Assembly: GCA_027490305.1 (NCBI GenBank) | Contig: JAIXYI010000050.1 | Span: forward strand, 62,001-126,000 | From: Flavobacteriaceae bacterium | GTDB taxonomy: Bacteria > Bacteroidota > Bacteroidia > Flavobacteriales > Flavobacteriaceae | Reading direction: 5' to 3' | Length of the DNA stretch: 64,000 nt | In this document: in pieces, positions 9,601 to 17,800 of the stretch | Position numbering within the stretch: the stretch's first letter is position 1 | Layout: each line of letters begins with the position of its first letter | Program-made: the position numbers and the translations under genes | The notes under the pieces: generated by a model | What the model saw: the letters and a program-made list of their open reading frames with translations, nothing else | The model's database searches: none | What the model was told of the DNA's origin: nothing

Positions 9601-12600
9601 CATTTCCACCTGTCCAAACATAGGATCCGCAAGCGCTGACAGTCTGCGTGTCGGTTGTAGACGGCGTGATGGTCAACTGCAGCGTTTCGGTATGGCAACC
9701 TATGGTATTGGTATAGGTGCCGGTTTGGGTGTAGGTCTGTCCGTCACCGTTGGCGGTATTCCACGTAAACGAATCGCAGGCGCTGATGGTTGTGGTATTC
9801 GCTGTAACGGGATTGATGGTGAGGTCAAGCGTTTTGGTTACGCATCCGGCCACAAACGTGTAGGTGCCTCCCGTGGTATAGGTCGTTCCGTTTTCAGCCC
9901 AGGTGTAGCTGCCGCAGGCCGAGATGGTATCTGTGGTGGAAGAAGGTGTTGTGAACGTCACCGTAACGTCGGCCGTTGATGTTGTTGCGCAGCCGTTGTT
10001 GATCGACCAGCGGTAGACGTACGTACCGTCGACGGAAGCTGTAGCGGTTGACGAACCACTGGTGGAGGAACTGAAGTTCGTGGTACCCGGACCTGAAACC
10101 TGCGACCAACTGCCGGTTCCCACTTGCGGCGTGTTGCCGCCCAACGGGTTACTGGTAAGGCTGCAAACGCTTTGGTTCGCACCTACGGTGGCGGTGGAGG
10201 GTGCATTTGAAACGGTCGCATTGATTGTGAGGTCGTCGATACGCCAGTTGATAGCGCTACCGGAGTTGAGGGAGCCGGCTCCACCCGTCACATACCCGTA
10301 AATACGGAGCGTTAGCGCTGACGTGGTGCTGAGGGCGGTAAAGGAGGGCGCAATCGTAGCATAGGTGCTGTTGGCGGTAGTTGATGCGGTAGCCAACGGA
10401 CTCGCAAAGCTGTTGGCGCTTGTGCGGATGTCTATCGTGGTAGGGCCTGAGCTGGTTGAACGACTGGCCAGGCTAATGCTGTTCAATGTCAATTGGTAGC
10501 CGGCCGCCGGTGTCAGCGTGACTTCGAAATAGCCTGAAACGGACGAATTGAAGCTGCCGTTTTGTGCCGTGAGTCCGACGTTGAACTGACCAGAGTAAGG
10601 GCTAGAGGAAGAAGAGGTAGTGGAGTTGAATGTCGCCCCATTTGAAATATCATTCGCACGTGAGATGGCTGACACGGTAAGGCCCGTTACCACACCCGAA
10701 GTGGGTGAAAGGTTACCGGCTGAGGTGCCGAAGTTCCAGAAAACAGCGGTGGTGGCCGTGTTGCACGCCGGCTGCGTTACGGTGAGTAGCTGTGTGGCCT
10801 GAGGCGCTGCGTTGAAGTTGGCATTACCGGGTTGGTTGGCCGTGATTGTGGTGGTACCGGGGCCCACAATGGTCACGGTATTGCCGCTGACGGTGGCTAC
10901 CGACGGGTTTGAACTGGAATAGGTGATAGGCAGGTTCGAACTCGCGTTAAGCGGAAGCGTATACGGAGCGGTGCCTGTCGTACGGCTATCGGTAGAAGCC
11001 AGGGTAATCGTTTGATCGGCTTTTGCGATTACAAAGTTGAACGCCGGGGACGTCGCTGCTTCGAAGTTGGTATCAGCCGCTACCATCGCCGTGGCCGTAT
11101 ACGAACCGGCGTTGGCCGGACGTGTAGCACTTGGCGCCACAACCGGGTCGATACCGGTGTAGGTATACGTTACAGCACCCGTTGACCCGGTCACGGAAGC
11201 GGTGTTGGGCCCTTGCGGGGAAACGTTATAGGTATACGAAGTCGAACCGGTTACCACGATCGAGGAGGCCGCTTGGTTGATTTCGGCTGTTAATCCGGTA
11301 GGTTGTGCAAGCGTGTAGTTACCCTGTGCGGTTCCGGTGAGCGTAAAGCCGGATGCGGTTATGGGTTTAGTGGTTCCGGCGGTGGCAGTATTGAAGACGT
11401 ACGATGCACCGGTTGCATCCAGTGCAACGTCATCCAGACCCACCACGCCGTTTAACACCGCCGTTCCGCTGACCGTTGCAGCCGTGGTGCCGTCATAGGT
11501 CTTGCTTACACCCGACAGCCCGGTAATGGTAAGTTGTTTCGGCGTGATGGTGGCCAGCACCGAAACGTTGACGTTTGCGGCATCCTGACTGCTCAGGGTG
11601 ATGTTCCCCGAAGCGGTTCCGGCCGGAGTGTTCCCCGCCGTCCGCACGTACACCGTCGTTGCGGCTACTTCGCCACCTGATTGCGTCAGCACCTGGCTGG
11701 TGGCAAAACCGGACGATGATGAAGTGATGGACACTTCAAAACCGGCGGGGGCGGAGATCGTAATATTGTTGTTGAGGGCGGTGCCGGAAACGTCAAAGGA
11801 GCCGCCATAGGATGCCGTTCCGTATGCTGCCGTGAACGGGGCAAGCGACAGGGTTGTTACACTGATGGTCGGAGTAGACGGTGCGGCCGGGGTGCCTGAA
11901 ATCGCATTCGACTCGGCGCCGTCACCCGCTGCGTTCACAGCACGTAACTGCACGCTGTAGGAGACGCCGTTGGTCAGGCCTGTTACGATAATAGGGCTGG
12001 ACGTCGTGCCCGCGGAAACGTAGGTTCCTGAATTGAGCGCGTATTTGTAGTCGGTGATGGGAGACCCGTTGGTAGCACCGGCCGAGAAATTGAGTACCAA
12101 CTGGCCATTGCCGGGGGTTACGCTGTTGAGTGTCGGTGCGGCAGGTGTCGTGTAAGGTGTGGCGGCCACCGCAGCGGAAGGTGTACCGTCACCGGCGGCG
12201 TTTATGGCAAGGATTCGAATACTATAGGAAGTGCCGTTGGTGAGACCCGTAATAACAATCGGGCTGGTCGTCTGTGCCGGACTTACCGCGGTGTAGCTGC
12301 TTCCGTTGTCAAGGGAATATTTGTAGTTGGAGATAGCGGCACCACCGTCGGCTCCGGCGGTGAAGGCAACCGAAAGTTGTCCGTTCCCCGGCGTGATAGC
12401 CGTAATCGAAGGTGCGGACGGGGTGGTGCGTGGCGTATCGCTGACCGAATTGGAGGCTGCACCTGCACCCGCGCTGTTCACGGCTTTCAGCGTAACCGGA
12501 TAGGAGGTTCCGTTGGTGAGGCCCGTAATGACGATGGGGCTGGTGGTCTGCGCCGGACTTACGGCGGTGTAAGTGCTTCCGTCAACCGAATACTGGTAGT

Positions 12601-13447
12601 TGGTGATTGTGGCACCACCGTTAGACGAAGGCGCGGTAAAAGCGACCGATAATTGGCCATTGCCCGGCGTGATCCCCGTGATGGAAGGGGCACCCGGAGC
12701 CGTAATGACCGGTGGCACCGTCCAGCTTATGGTGACATCGTCTATTGAGATGCCATGATCCGTTCCGGAATGGTCGGGATCTTCCCATTTGATCATGATG
12801 TATTCGTTTGCAGCCAGCGAGAGGCTTGGGATGGCGACGTTGGATACGCTGGCCTTGTTCGCCGTTGCATTTCCGTCGAGGGCAGCGGCGGTTGCCGTGT
12901 TAATTGGGCTACTGGTCGTTAGTCCGGTTACCTGCGTCCAGCCTGAATTCGAGTTTGGATTAAGCGCCGTAAAACTAGTGGTGCTTTTCTTATACCAAAC
13001 CGTGATGCTTTGGGCCGTGGTACTTCCGCCGTTTCTCCATTGTTCGAGCGTATACGATACGGTAAGGCTGGTAATGGTGGAAGACGACGTATTACGAAGA
13101 AGCACGCCGTGTGCAAAACTGCCGGCGGCGGCATTTCCAGAGCCGATGCTGCCGATGGCTCTTTCGGTGTTACCCGATGCGCCGTAACTGTAGAGCGTGC
13201 CAGCGGTACCCGAGCCCGCGTCGCCCACGTAGGTGGTGCCGTTTCCGGTGCGTTGCGAATACCAATTGGCTATGGTCGAGTTATCGACCCAGTTTTGGGC
13301 GGTAGTCGAATTAGACAGTGCGTTAAAGTTCTGGGTGTGGCTACCGGTAGTGGCCATACTGATTTGCCCGAAACCCTGCTCCCAACCGATCAACAGTAGC
13401 AGCAATAGGATCACCCGGTACAAATGTGAAGTAGAATTGGTTTTCAT
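6641..13447 (-). CDS. Giant T9SS-sorted cell-surface repeat protein (FN3, YDG/MBG-like and Ig-like repeats)
   Basis: A 2268-residue secreted protein, probably a surface adhesin or structural protein exported by Sec and then T9SS. I place the start at 13447 because MKTNSTSHLYRVILLLLLLI begins a textbook signal peptide ending in GFGQ; an in-frame ATG at 13528 would bury it. Domains by approximate residue: an N-terminal beta domain 30-245; three FN3 repeats 250-520; a YDG/MBG-like block from about 640 (KTYDGTTAATVSG); a bacterial Ig-like segment near 805-890; four repeats with ACGSYTW or ACDSYTW cores near 1175-1360; at least four repeats of 120-135 residues near 1580-1975 with LDNGL, YLWEL and IYVNF cores; and a C-terminal type A sorting domain from about 2186 (YPNPFATSFQLAF, ending LRVVKR). 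No catalytic motif is visible. A strong terminator follows. Confidence 0.9.
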   Translation of the reverse strand: MKTNSTSHLYRVILLLLLLIGWEQGFGQISMATTGSHTQNFNALSNSTTAQNWVDNSTIANWYSQRTGNGTTYVGDAGSGTAGTLYSYGASGNTERAIGSIGSGNAAAGSFAHGVLLRNTSSSTITSLTVSYTLEQWRNGGSTTAQSITVWYKKSTTSFTALNPNSNSGWTQVTGLTTSSPINTATAAALDGNATANKASVSNVAIPSLSLAANEYIMIKWEDPDHSGTDHGISIDDVTISWTVPPVITAPGAPSITGITPGNGQLSVAFTAPSSNGGATITNYQYSVDGSTYTAVSPAQTTSPIVITGLTNGTSYPVTLKAVNSAGAGAASNSVSDTPRTTPSAPSITAITPGNGQLSVAFTAGADGGAAISNYKYSLDNGSSYTAVSPAQTTSPIVITGLTNGTSYSIRILAINAAGDGTPSAAVAATPYTTPAAPTLNSVTPGNGQLVLNFSAGATNGSPITDYKYALNSGTYVSAGTTSSPIIVTGLTNGVSYSVQLRAVNAAGDGAESNAISGTPAAPSTPTISVTTLSLAPFTAAYGTASYGGSFDVSGTALNNNITISAPAGFEVSITSSSSGFATSQVLTQSGGEVAATTVYVRTAGNTPAGTASGNITLSSQDAANVNVSVLATITPKQLTITGLSGVSKTYDGTTAATVSGTAVLNGVVGLDDVALDATGASYVFNTATAGTTKPITASGFTLTGTAQGNYTLAQPTGLTAEINQAASSIVVTGSTSYTYNVSPQGPNTASVTGSTGAVTYTYTGIDPVVAPSATRPANAGSYTATAMVAADTNFEAATSPAFNFVIAKADQTITLASTDSRTTGTAPYTLPLNASSNLPITYSSSNPSVATVSGNTVTIVGPGTTTITANQPGNANFNAAPQATQLLTVTQPACNTATTAVFWNFGTSAGNLSPTSGVVTGLTVSAISRANDISNGATFNSTTSSSSSPYSGQFNVGLTAQNGSFNSSVSGYFEVTLTPAAGYQLTLNSISLASRSTSSGPTTIDIRTSANSFASPLATASTTANSTYATIAPSFTALSTTSALTLRIYGYVTGGAGSLNSGSAINWRIDDLTINATVSNAPSTATVGANQSVCSLTSNPLGGNTPQVGTGSWSQVSGPGTTNFSSSTSGSSTATASVDGTYVYRWSINNGCATTSTADVTVTFTTPSSTTDTISACGSYTWAENGTTYTTGGTYTFVAGCVTKTLDLTINPVTANTTTISACDSFTWNTANGDGQTYTQTGTYTNTIGCHTETLQLTITPSTTDTQTVSACGSYVWTGGNGTTYTESGVYSFVNGCDTKILDLTIVPVVNNTSSETACDSYTWSVNGTTYTDSGTYTHVVGCTTETLNLTINHPAVILTQPANAQVCASTGAAATLSVAATNADTATYQWFSQLAAFDTDWTPVTDGTNYIGSTSPNLTVTKSDAAIPANGTKYRVVITTDCGSVTSDVATITDLAIPATPASLVMTNPTSATPTASVTNVSVFVGTETEFLLTATPVSGAVSYRWTLPVGVIAAATNIATGETITTDNTLVVKFTAAGGATPLSLRVQAVNSFGCYSLQKASAPIIRQVPTGPTIRLDNGLTDVAVSNISAAAGTDQVFRLTAGTSAYATSYEWTLPDGVNRVTDLTGTTITQDRSTTEPVIYVNFAGVTTANTFSYLNNTTPTYVLRLGVTAKNGIGLSFTNNAGLSNPTTTSTARLATVRFTGPAAPKSLVLNNGLNTTAITSINALIGQQGTYRLSAGAVAQANHYLWELPACVTRVSALDGLSTDTSLTSTEPFIYVKFNGPTSTGVIQFGVKAVNIVGESVTNNGALTPATTSTARLLRFTIALPTAPATLRLDNGLTTTAITQISTLIGQQGTFRLSATASALATSYLWELPTGVTRVTDLTGGVVTAATSSTTPFIYVRFTDNVSVNFLQFGVKALNSAGASVTDNSALLPATSSTARLLRLNITAPTAPAVLSLRELTSTSATTVVSAYVGTTTVLKLAAAVSPLANGYVWQLPAGVNRVDELGQPVSGFTSTDTFIYVNFADVTPAGATLSLPLGVSAFNGVGSSPVKILSVSAGLPAVASAIRGTAQVCEQAAGYDYTISPAIGAAYYIITAPAGSVVTSASNPGNTSNVLTTSDTSFHVVYPAVTAFPTTARSLTARSGNAFGTSASVRSLLLTKISCATTSRFDQAEVVSAQPERILAYPNPFATSFQLAFPTVGQDNVTVTVFDMTGKRIETLEATSEALNHRALGNDYAAGVYNVIITQGGTVRNLRVVKR
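7520..8710 (-). repeat. Tandem 'LDNGL' repeats of about 370-410 bp within the T9SS protein gene
   Basis: Consecutive units each encode a block starting with an LDNGL or LNNGL core, then FRLTA or FRLSA, a WELP or WTLP core, IYV.F and a variable end. Anchors at roughly 7909, 8281 and 8692 show the spacing. A further diverged copy lies at the C-terminal side (LSLRELTSTSATTV). The units resemble carbohydrate-binding or Ig-like beta sandwiches but I cannot assign a family. Confidence 0.7.
11890..12700 (-). repeat. Tandem FN3-coding repeats within the T9SS protein gene
   Basis: Three head-to-tail copies of about 267-276 bp encode the FN3 domains. Copies one and two are offset by 276 bp, seen from the shared GCCGGACTTAC segment at 12276 and 12552, and remain clearly similar in DNA. 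The third copy, near 11900-12160, is more diverged. This fits recent duplication and makes the locus prone to recombination and to assembly collapse. Confidence 0.75.
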
Positions 13448-13951
13448 AGCCGACTTATTAGTTTGAATTACACGCGTTTTTAAGAAAAATCGGGTAAAAT
13501 TAACAAGCGCTATCTTTGAAAGAGGCAAAGGGTGTGCTACGAAATCATTACGGAAACATCATCAATTCTGATTTGCCGATAAAGCACTGGAAATCATCGA
13601 TGAAACACGCAATCAGGTCTTTGTGTGTGTCTGAGGGCGGCGTGTAACGTACTGGTTTCGATGTGCTGAAAGGGCGCGCCCTGAGGCGGTATGGATAGGG
13701 AAGCCGCCTTTCCCAGTTCTGGTGCGTCGGAACCCGTTATCCTGCTATGCCCGTGAACCGGTGTCTCTTCGCGGATGCTATTCCACCTTTAACCCAAACA
13801 AAAAGCCCACACATTTCTGTGAAGGCTTTTGATTTCTCCTCGTTCTCAGCAGCCGGCGGTTGGGAAGGAAGGGCCGTGTAAACGAGAGCGTATAGAACGC
13901 AACGGCTCCTTTTTTTTCCTATTACTGATTCAAGCGGGTGGGTATGAATCG
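13448..13951. other. Intergenic stretch without a recognisable gene
   Basis: About 500 bases between the tail-fibre-like gene and the T9SS protein gene, both on the minus strand. No reading frame in either strand looks coding. The only clear structure is the hairpin at 13801-13830. A TATCTTTG near 13509 resembles the Bacteroidota -7 element on the plus strand, but no matching -33 element or plus-strand gene follows it. Confidence 0.6.
13801..13830 (-). terminator. Hairpin, probable terminator for the block A operon
   Basis: The inverted repeat AAAAGCC/GGCTTTT brackets an inner CACA/TGTG pair with a two-base bulge. It lies about 120 bases past the stop codon of the tail-fibre-like gene, the last gene of block A. 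The outer A:T pairs supply a short T run on either strand, so the element can work in both directions. Confidence 0.6.
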
Positions 13952-14839
13952 TTACGACACGGCTGCCTTAATTACGATAAATTTTATCACCAGCGCTTCT
14001 GATAAACTGGATCCGCTGATGTTCCGAATTGAAATAGTGGCGCTGCCCGCTGCCGTGCGTCCTGCCAAGGCATAAGAGCCAAAATTGGCTCCTCCTGACT
14101 GATGCTGAAGGTATATGACATCGTTGGCACCGATCACGCTGTTTGTCAGTGTAAAAGAGACCACCGCGCCCGCCGCCAAAGCACTTGCAGCCGTCGTAAT
14201 GTCGCCCGTTACTTTGTTTAGGGTTACTCCCGTCGACTTGTTTGTAGCTTGTGTTACCGTGCCTCCGTTGCCGGCTGTGTAGCCGATGGCCCCGTTGCTC
14301 GAGGTTATGGCCCCTGTGACCGCAAGCGAGGTTCCGGTGGCCGCTCCAATGTTGGGAGCAGCCCCAAACGAGGTAAGACTGCTCGAGACAATACCCGAAG
14401 GGAGGCTCGTGCCCGAAAGGTCAGAGGTGGGAACCGTGCCGGAAACCGCGAGCGTACCATTGCCCGCGCTGGTTTTGATATATCCGTTTGAGGTCAGGTT
14501 GGAGAGCCGGTTGATAGACTGGCTATTATTAACCGTTACGGTATTACCGCTCCTTGTGAGTCCGGTGCCGAATGTCAGAGGTGCTTCAGAAGCGGGCAAC
14601 TGTATGTTTCCCGAAGTGGGATCGGGGGCGACATTGTTTACCTTGATGCTATTTCGGGCTGATCGTTTCGCCCCCAGAACCGTCACATATTTCGTGTCAC
14701 TCGTACCTGCGTCGATCTCGGCATTTGTTGCCTTATCGTCTACGGCATTTACGGTATTGTCTATAAGTGACCCAAACTGGCCTTGTGTTGGTCGTTTGCC
14801 GGCCTCGAAAAAAACTTTTAAATCCTCTCTGTTTGTCAT
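13952..14839 (-). CDS. Phage tail-fibre-like protein
   Basis: A 295-residue protein with the look of a phage or phage-tail-derived receptor-binding fibre. The N-terminus NREDLKVFFEAGKRPTQGQF followed by LIDNTVNAVDD is a recurrent start of Bacteroidota tail-fibre-like proteins. The middle is a low-complexity Gly/Ser/Thr/Asn beta repeat typical of trimeric fibres. The C-terminal part, GYTAGNGGTVTQATNKSTGV with TLNKVTGDIT and a VVSFTLTNS core, resembles the C-terminal knob of many tailed-phage fibre proteins. It lacks a signal peptide. It is the last gene of block A, 45 bases after the 2204-residue giant gene, so it was probably co-opted with that operon and is not part of a prophage; no other phage gene is present. 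Fibre resemblance is from memory of the family; its role here is inferred. Confidence 0.72.
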   Translation of the reverse strand: MTNREDLKVFFEAGKRPTQGQFGSLIDNTVNAVDDKATNAEIDAGTSDTKYVTVLGAKRSARNSIKVNNVAPDPTSGNIQLPASEAPLTFGTGLTRSGNTVTVNNSQSINRLSNLTSNGYIKTSAGNGTLAVSGTVPTSDLSGTSLPSGIVSSSLTSFGAAPNIGAATGTSLAVTGAITSSNGAIGYTAGNGGTVTQATNKSTGVTLNKVTGDITTAASALAAGAVVSFTLTNSVIGANDVIYLQHQSGGANFGSYALAGRTAAGSATISIRNISGSSLSEALVIKFIVIKAAVS

Positions 14840-14884
14840 GATATGCTGCTATTTAGTTATATCTGGAAAAATGTCGTTTACTTT

Positions 14885-17800
14885 TTAATCTGGCCTTACG
14901 ATAAAGGTTCCTTCTACAATCATTCCGTTCGGATTGTTATCCGGAGCAATACCACCATCACTTTGGTAACTGGCCGGATCATACAGGGTCAGGCGTCGTT
15001 CGGTCGTACTCAATAGCCCTGAGGTATTTTCGGCTATCACTTTGAAATGGTGGTACACAGGCGTGCCATCTGGTGATTTGACTTCAATTTGTCCGGTGGC
15101 GAGATCCGTAAGGGCCATTTGCAGGTAGAGGTTGCCCCCAACTGATTGGAACATCCCCGGATGTACCGTGTTCACCCAGTTACCGGTGCCGTCCTGATTA
15201 TACACCTCGTAGGTGCCAGCGGGGAGATCCTTTCGTGCCATAACCCGTCCGATTTCTATCCAATTACCCTGGTTGGTCATCTTATAAAGATGATAATTGC
15301 CTTTATAGCAGGTTTCATTCCATGAGAACGTCACGTAGTTCAATACCGAGTCGGTCGCCGGATTAAAGTCACCGGCGGTGTATTTCAGCACAGGTGACTC
15401 AGGGCTGTAGTTCTCATTGATATTGGTCACAATTAGTTTTGAGGCCTCCGAAGGTGCGTATTCGGTGATTTCAATAAGATCTTTGTCATTATACCGTATT
15501 TTTCTTGAAACAGTAATGCGGTAGAATATAGGATCTCCGTAAGGCACCTGCGGAAGATCAGAGAAGTCATCGCTTAACGTCCATTGGTTTTGGCTGACCA
15601 AAGCGTCATCCTCCAGGTCGTATACCCGGATCAGGTCCATCGTCCGCACCGAAAGCGCGTCAGATGGGTTTATCGCACGATATACGGACGCTTTCGCAAT
15701 GTTCTGCGCCTTCGGATATACGTTTATTTTCAATTGTATCTCCGCCGAGGTACCGATCCGCCTGTTTTCCAGTATCTGTAGTGTTTTGACTATTTCGGGC
15801 GCAATAGGAGGCGCGGTGTTAACGAGGCTTATCGGTCCGGCGATAGGGCTATAGTCACTTGCCTTCATCTGGATGTTAAACTCCCGTGTGACATAGAAAT
15901 ACTTCGCATTGGAAGCGCCGTCGAGACCAAAGTCTGTAAACTGCGATTCGTATTGAGAACCGGCCGGATCGATCCGTTTCATCATCGGGGCCATATCAAA
16001 CAGCGGATCCTCTGGCTTCAGTAATTCCCCGTTTCTGTCTCGAATTACCTGCTTCTTCGGAATCGGTTTATACGTGCTTCCATTTACGTAATTGTAAATG
16101 ATCGGAATTTCTGTCAATGGCACGAAGCAATTGAATATGACATCCCTGAAGAAATCCATGACCGTGAGTTCGTCGTTCTGTGGAGAGGCATGTATGACGA
16201 CAGTGCTGAGGTTGAAATCAGCCGGCAGGTCGTCTTCAGCATCGGGTTGCACCAGGTTATAGAACGCATTGTGTGCATGGATAAAATCGTTGATGCCCCT
16301 GATGAAATCGGGATTGTCAGGTATCGGCATTGTTTTTCCGTCGATTTCTGAAAAGAAGCCGTCCGGGTGGTCGAAGCTCAGGAAGTCATTCCACCGGTTT
16401 ATATAGTACTCTTCTTCTCCGTCAAGGAAAATATTCTGCATGATATCTTCGACGGTATTGAGTATCGGCTCACGCGTGTCGGTCGTATATCCAAGGGGCG
16501 TGTTGTTGTATACCGCTCCAAGCAACTGGATGTCGCTTGCCCTTGAGAACTGCACGGCGTAAGGCTTGTGATGATTGGTGGGGGTACCATACTTTGTCCG
16601 GAACGTGTAAGACGCCTTGCCGAAGTAATCCGGACGCGTGGCGTATTTTCCACCCAGTGGTAACTCAGGCTGCATCGGTGCAACGTTGGCCTGCGCAAAC
16701 ATAAGTGCCGGTACTGAGAGTTTTGAGTCGAGGTTTTTATCGTCGTCATGACTCCTAAGTCCAAATATCGTATACCGTACGTCATCGTCACCGGTTGGTA
16801 AGACGTTCGCTTCCTGTAGGCCCGTTGCCGCATTTTCATACAGGTATACTTTATAGCCGGGATAATAATTCACATACTGCACCGAAGATTCAGGCGTGTT
16901 GCCCGGTGGCATAATGTTACCTGCGTAGGCATTAAGTTGTGTTGGATCAGTTGGGAAGGTAGGGTCCTGGATGTAAATGACCAGGTTGTTGCTTGTTCCG
17001 ATATTCTCGGTACTGACCACCTTGAAATTCTTGCGTTCGGTTTTGCCCACCGGACTCAACACATGCAACCTCGCGGTTCCGTTGTACCATTCCACAGAAT
17101 CCAGGCCATTGTGGGTGTCTTGCAAATGGTACTGGGAATGTTGTGGCAGACTGAAGCCGTTGACGCTGCCTTCCGGTATGTTGAATGTGATTTTGTAGAG
17201 CCCAAGGTGTAACTCGGTATAGGTGCCGGGCGCCGGATTGGGCTGTATGATGATATCGCCGTTTTCGTCGACTTTCTCTAGTACTTTTTCAACAGTTGCC
17301 TGCTTGTAAACCCCACGGAATTTCTGTACGTGCGTTTCGGTAGAACAGTCGAGGTTTTTGTATAGGATGCCGTCTTCGCGATGGATATCATCCAAATCGA
17401 TGTTTACGTACAGCGGCATCGGGTTCGGCACGCCCCATGCACTTTCATTCTGCATGTTCTCTACCACCGCAAACAGACTGCCTGCCGTAGGGTTGATGAG
17501 AATCGCTTCCGGATCAAAAGTGCTGTTTTCGTCGATTAGGGCACCGCTGGCATCGGCTTTGAAAATGGTGAATTTCGGGTAAGTGGAAGAGGTGTCCACT
17601 TCCTGCACCACATACTGCACGTTATCGACGAGCATGATACTGCCGATGAAGTTTGCCGCCGCGCCCGTAGGCACCACTGGCACGATACTCTCATTATTGC
17701 TTGCAAAGACGTATGGCGCCGTTTCGACAACCAGCAACAGCGGATTGTCGTTGCTGATGACGTTGCTGATCTGTCCCGAGATACTATCTGGCACCCGGTT

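Noticed and set aside
9383-9979. Long open frame on the plus strand inside the T9SS gene
   Set aside because: It mirrors low-complexity repeats of the real minus-strand gene, has Gly/Arg/Val-biased composition and no motif.
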